From contig JAHEBY010000096.1 of NCBI GenBank assembly GCA_024642025.1, positions 1 to 8,453 of the forward strand: a stretch of DNA of 8,453 nucleotides, written 5' to 3'. Below the pieces are notes generated by a model that was not told the DNA's origin, did not search any database, and saw nothing but the letters and a program-made list of their open reading frames with translations. Below, in pieces: positions 5,865 to 8,453 of the stretch (position 1 is the stretch's first letter; each line of letters opens with the position of its first letter). This DNA is from Comamonadaceae bacterium (GTDB taxonomy: Bacteria; Pseudomonadota; Gammaproteobacteria; Burkholderiales; Burkholderiaceae_C). Both the position numbers and the translations under genes were made by a program.

Positions 5865-5870
5865 TATATT
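5865..5870 (+). promoter_or_regulatory. Likely -10 element of a spoT promoter
   Basis: TATATT matches the sigma70 -10 consensus at 5 of 6 positions and lies between the rpoZ terminator and spoT. No convincing -35 is seen at 16-18 bases upstream. The hexamer ends 6 bases before the GTG at 5877, so transcription would begin at or next to the start codon. Confidence 0.45.
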
Positions 5871-5876
5871 CGAAGC

Positions 5877-8150
5877 GTGAATACACCCGCCAGCCTGCCA
5901 ACAAAAGACTCGTCAAAGCTGATTCCGAATGCACGAGCTGGCGCAGCCCGGGCGGCTGCAGAGAATGCCGCTGCCGCCAGTTTTGCGGCATTAACGGCCC
6001 GGCTGGAATATTTAAGTGCGGCCGATATAGAACTCGTGCGCCAAGCCTACCGATTTGCCGATGAAGCGCATTTAGGCCAAATCCGCAGCAATGGCGAGCC
6101 CTACATCACTCACCCTATTTCGGTAGCAGCCCAATGTGCGGACTGGCGACTGGATGCGCAAGCGGTCATGGCAGCCCTGCTGCACGATGCGATTGAAGAT
6201 TGCGCCGTTACGAAACCCGAGCTGATTGAGCGTTTTGGCCCCGCAGTCGCCGAGCTCGTGGATGGGTTGACGAAACTTGACAAGCTGCATGTCAACACGC
6301 GGGAAGAAAATCAGGCGGAATCCTTTCGAAAGATGTTGCTGGCCATGGCCCGCGATGTGCGGGTTATTTTGATCAAGCTTGCAGACCGCTCGCATAACAT
6401 GCGTACGCTATCTGATCTGCCGCGCGAGAAGTGGGGACGCATTGCGTCTGAAACGCTTGATATCTATGCACCCATTGCCCACCGCTTGGGGCTGAACCAG
6501 ACGTACCGCGAATTACAGGACCTGTCATTCCAGCACCTGTTTCCGTGGCGCTTCAACACGTTGAGAAAGGCCGTTGACAAGGCCCGAAACCGGCGGCGTG
6601 ATCTGATTCAGAGAGTTCAAAAGGAAGTAGAAGGTGTTTTTTCATCAAGCGGCATGGCGGTCAGGATCTACGGCCGCGAAAAGTCGTTGTATTCCATCTA
6701 CAAGAAAATGGATGGCAAGCACCTCAGCTTCGCGCAGGTCACCGATATCTATGGCTTCAGAGTTCTGGTCCCCACCTTGATTGACTGCTATACCGCACTG
6801 GGATTGCTCCATCAGCTCTACAAGCCACTTCCAGGCAAGTTCAAGGACCACATTGCGATTGCCAAGGTCAATGGTTACCAGTCTTTGCACACCACGCTGG
6901 TTGGCCCCTCAGGCGTCAATGTCGAGTTTCAGGTTCGAACCGATGCCATGCACGTCGTGGCCGAGTCCGGTGTTGCCGCCCACTGGCTCTATAAAGAGAA
7001 TACTTCGGCGGGGGGCCCGTCAGATGGCTTGGGCGCACAATGGCTGCAATCCCTGCTGGATATTCAGGATGAAACAAGGGATGCTGCCGAATTCTGGGAC
7101 CACGTCAAAGTTGACCTGTTTCCCGACGCCGTTTATGTTTTCACGCCAAAAAGCCAGATCATGGCATTGCCTCGGGGCGCCACAGTTGTGGATTTTGCCT
7201 ATGCGATTCACAGCAACGTCGGAGATAGAACGGTTGCAGCAAAAGTGGGTGGGGAACTGGTCCCACTGCGAACCGAACTGAAAAACGGGGATGTAATAGA
7301 GGTCATTACCGCGCCTGTTTCTGCACCCAACCCCGCCTGGTTGACCTTCGTCCGTACCGGCAGGGCACGCTCCAAAATTCGCCATCACCTGAAAACAATG
7401 GCGCACGCAGAGTCTGAGGAACTGGGAGGCAAGCTCTTGGCTAAAGCGTTGAGAGCTGAAGGGATCGAGAACATGCCTGATGAGTCAGCAGATTACACGG
7501 GCATTTGGGACAAGTTATTGCGCTTTACTGGCAACAAGGCTCGCAACGAACTGCTCGCCGACATCGGCTTGGGAAAACGCATTGCCAACATCGTAGCCAA
7601 GAAACTTGTCACACTTTTGGCAGAGCGTGGCGAGAAGCCCGATGCCGTACTTCTGACGCGCGAACGTTTTGGTGAAACTGACACGCCGTCACTGACCGGC
7701 CTCGCATTGGATGGCAGCGAAAACGCTTCAGTGCAGTTTGCAAAATGCTGTCGGCCGATTCCGGGCGACGATATTGTTGGGTATCTTGGTCGAGGCGAGG
7801 GCCTGATTGTCCACACGGCGAACTGCCCTACGGCTCAAAAGTTGCAGCACAAGGATAGCGAACGTTTCATACAAGTCGAATGGGCCGACGAGACAGTCCG
7901 GCTTTTTGAGACTGGTATTTCAGTCATGGTGACCAATGGCAAAGGTGTATTGGCCAAAGTTGCTTCGGCGCTCGCTGCGTCAGAGGCCGATATCACCCAC
8001 ATTGATATGGGCCAGGAACCGACCCAGACTACGGCTGAACTGCGATTTATCGTGGGTGTGCGAGATGTCGCTCACCTTGAGACCACGCTGCGGGCCCTTA
8101 ATCGTGCCAAATCGGTGATTCGGGCAGACCGTACGCGAGTCACGACTTAG
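5877..8150 (+). CDS. spoT: SpoT/Rel-type bifunctional (p)ppGpp synthetase/hydrolase
   Basis: The product has 757 residues from a GTG start (E. coli SpoT has 702), with an Ala-rich N-terminal extension of about 45 residues. The HD hydrolase domain is intact: R70, H79, H103-D104, E107-D108, D170 and N174 line up with the catalytic residues of the S. equisimilis Rel enzyme at a constant offset of 26. The synthetase domain also looks active: GREK (266-269), D290 in DIYGFRV, NGYQSLH (332-338) and E350 in VEFQVRT. Then follow TGS (about 413-478), a helical region, the Cys-containing domain with FAKCCRPIPG (621-630), H646 and C650, and a C-terminal ACT domain (about 679-752). The intact HD domain and the rpoZ neighbour indicate SpoT, not RelA. 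No Shine-Dalgarno is seen, and no other in-frame ATG or GTG lies close to this start. Confidence 0.95.
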   Translation: MNTPASLPTKDSSKLIPNARAGAARAAAENAAAASFAALTARLEYLSAADIELVRQAYRFADEAHLGQIRSNGEPYITHPISVAAQCADWRLDAQAVMAALLHDAIEDCAVTKPELIERFGPAVAELVDGLTKLDKLHVNTREENQAESFRKMLLAMARDVRVILIKLADRSHNMRTLSDLPREKWGRIASETLDIYAPIAHRLGLNQTYRELQDLSFQHLFPWRFNTLRKAVDKARNRRRDLIQRVQKEVEGVFSSSGMAVRIYGREKSLYSIYKKMDGKHLSFAQVTDIYGFRVLVPTLIDCYTALGLLHQLYKPLPGKFKDHIAIAKVNGYQSLHTTLVGPSGVNVEFQVRTDAMHVVAESGVAAHWLYKENTSAGGPSDGLGAQWLQSLLDIQDETRDAAEFWDHVKVDLFPDAVYVFTPKSQIMALPRGATVVDFAYAIHSNVGDRTVAAKVGGELVPLRTELKNGDVIEVITAPVSAPNPAWLTFVRTGRARSKIRHHLKTMAHAESEELGGKLLAKALRAEGIENMPDESADYTGIWDKLLRFTGNKARNELLADIGLGKRIANIVAKKLVTLLAERGEKPDAVLLTRERFGETDTPSLTGLALDGSENASVQFAKCCRPIPGDDIVGYLGRGEGLIVHTANCPTAQKLQHKDSERFIQVEWADETVRLFETGISVMVTNGKGVLAKVASALAASEADITHIDMGQEPTQTTAELRFIVGVRDVAHLETTLRALNRAKSVIRADRTRVTT

Positions 8151-8453
8151 AAACACCAGAACCGCCGGTCGGCTGAGCCGGGGCCGGGTAAACGACGCGG
8201 GTCACTTCAATTTCCGAAACACTTGCCGGTGTCGTTAACTGCAAGACGTCACCTTCCCGGGCCTTCAAAAGCGTTCGGGCGATGGGCGACACCCAACTCA
8301 CCTGCCCTTGTGCACTATCGACCTCGTCGACACCCAAAATGGTAATTGTTCGCTCCAGGCCCGTGTCATCCACATAGGTGACGGTGGCACCAAAAAACAC
8401 CTGATCACTTTGATGATGTACGCTGGGGTCGGTAATTTCGGCAAGCTCCAGGC
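8140..8453 (-). CDS. greB: Transcription elongation factor GreB (C-terminal part; gene runs off the right edge)
   Basis: The frame is open from base 8453 to a TGA at 8142-8140, giving about 104 C-terminal residues of a protein usually about 160-190 long. It reads ...ITDPSVHHQSDQVFFGATV and continues through SPIARTLLKAREGDV to a short Pro/Gly/Ser-rich tail. This is the FKBP-like C-terminal domain of Gre factors, and VFFGA plus RTLLKAREGD fit GreB better than GreA. The GTG at 8400 is an internal Val codon, not the start. GreB inserts its coiled coil, here outside the window, into the polymerase secondary channel and stimulates cleavage of backtracked RNA. The last 11 bases overlap the 3' end of convergent spoT. 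GreA remains a less likely alternative. Confidence 0.88.
   Translation of the reverse strand, partial: LELAEITDPSVHHQSDQVFFGATVTYVDDTGLERTITILGVDEVDSAQGQVSWVSPIARTLLKAREGDVLQLTTPASVSEIEVTRVVYPAPAQPTGGSGVSKS

Noticed and set aside
6781..7281. A 166-codon plus-strand frame inside spoT in another phase
   Set aside because: It overlaps the synthetase and TGS domains of SpoT, which are fully conserved in the main frame, and has no domain of its own.
8168..8182. A possible terminator between spoT and greB
   Set aside because: The stem is only 4 base pairs and no T-run follows on either strand.
8140..8400. A complete 86-residue gene starting with GTG at 8400
   Set aside because: The frame continues upstream to the window edge with GreB-like residues (SVHHQSDQ), so the GTG is the internal valine of VFFGATV and the gene is cut by the window.

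Overview
This window is core chromosomal DNA from a betaproteobacterium, most likely of the order Burkholderiales and the family Alcaligenaceae (Bordetella/Pusillimonas-like). That placement is inferred from the gene order, the moderately high GC content, the RdgB variant with a G-V-D-T-A-F-Y-A segment and the short omega subunit. Nothing mobile, phage-like or CRISPR-like was seen. No stretch longer than 300 bases lacks a gene, and no tRNA or rRNA was recognised.

Left half (1-3903, all minus strand). Read in the direction of transcription this is a Hanks-type Ser/Thr protein kinase, a PP2C-family phosphatase, rph (RNase PH), rdgB (ITP/XTP pyrophosphatase) and hemW (radical-SAM heme chaperone, cut by the left window edge). 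Kinase/phosphatase and rdgB/hemW are each joined by a 4-base ATGA overlap. The other two junctions are short gaps of 56 and 42 bases. The order looks like one operon, with a possible extra promoter in an AT-rich patch before rdgB.

A 75-base divergent intergenic region (3904-3978) separates this operon from the right half.

Right half (3979-8150, plus strand). This holds yicC (endoribonuclease family), gmk (guanylate kinase) and rpoZ (RNA polymerase omega), followed by a clear intrinsic terminator at 5804-5833. After it comes spoT (bifunctional (p)ppGpp synthetase/hydrolase), which starts with GTG. A good -10-like element lies immediately before that GTG and there is no Shine-Dalgarno, so spoT may be made from its own, possibly leaderless, transcript. 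At the right edge the 3' part of greB, on the minus strand, runs into spoT tail to tail with an 11-base overlap of coding sequence.

Functional reading. The right half groups guanine-nucleotide and ppGpp metabolism with RNA polymerase. Gmk makes GDP, SpoT makes and destroys (p)ppGpp, omega contributes to a ppGpp site on polymerase, and GreB acts through the polymerase secondary channel. The left half combines RNA 3'-end processing, nucleotide-pool cleaning, heme handling and a soluble kinase/phosphatase pair whose substrates cannot be read from the sequence. I did not find a clearly new system. The kinase/phosphatase pair embedded among RNA-metabolism genes and the unusual spoT start are the points most worth following up.
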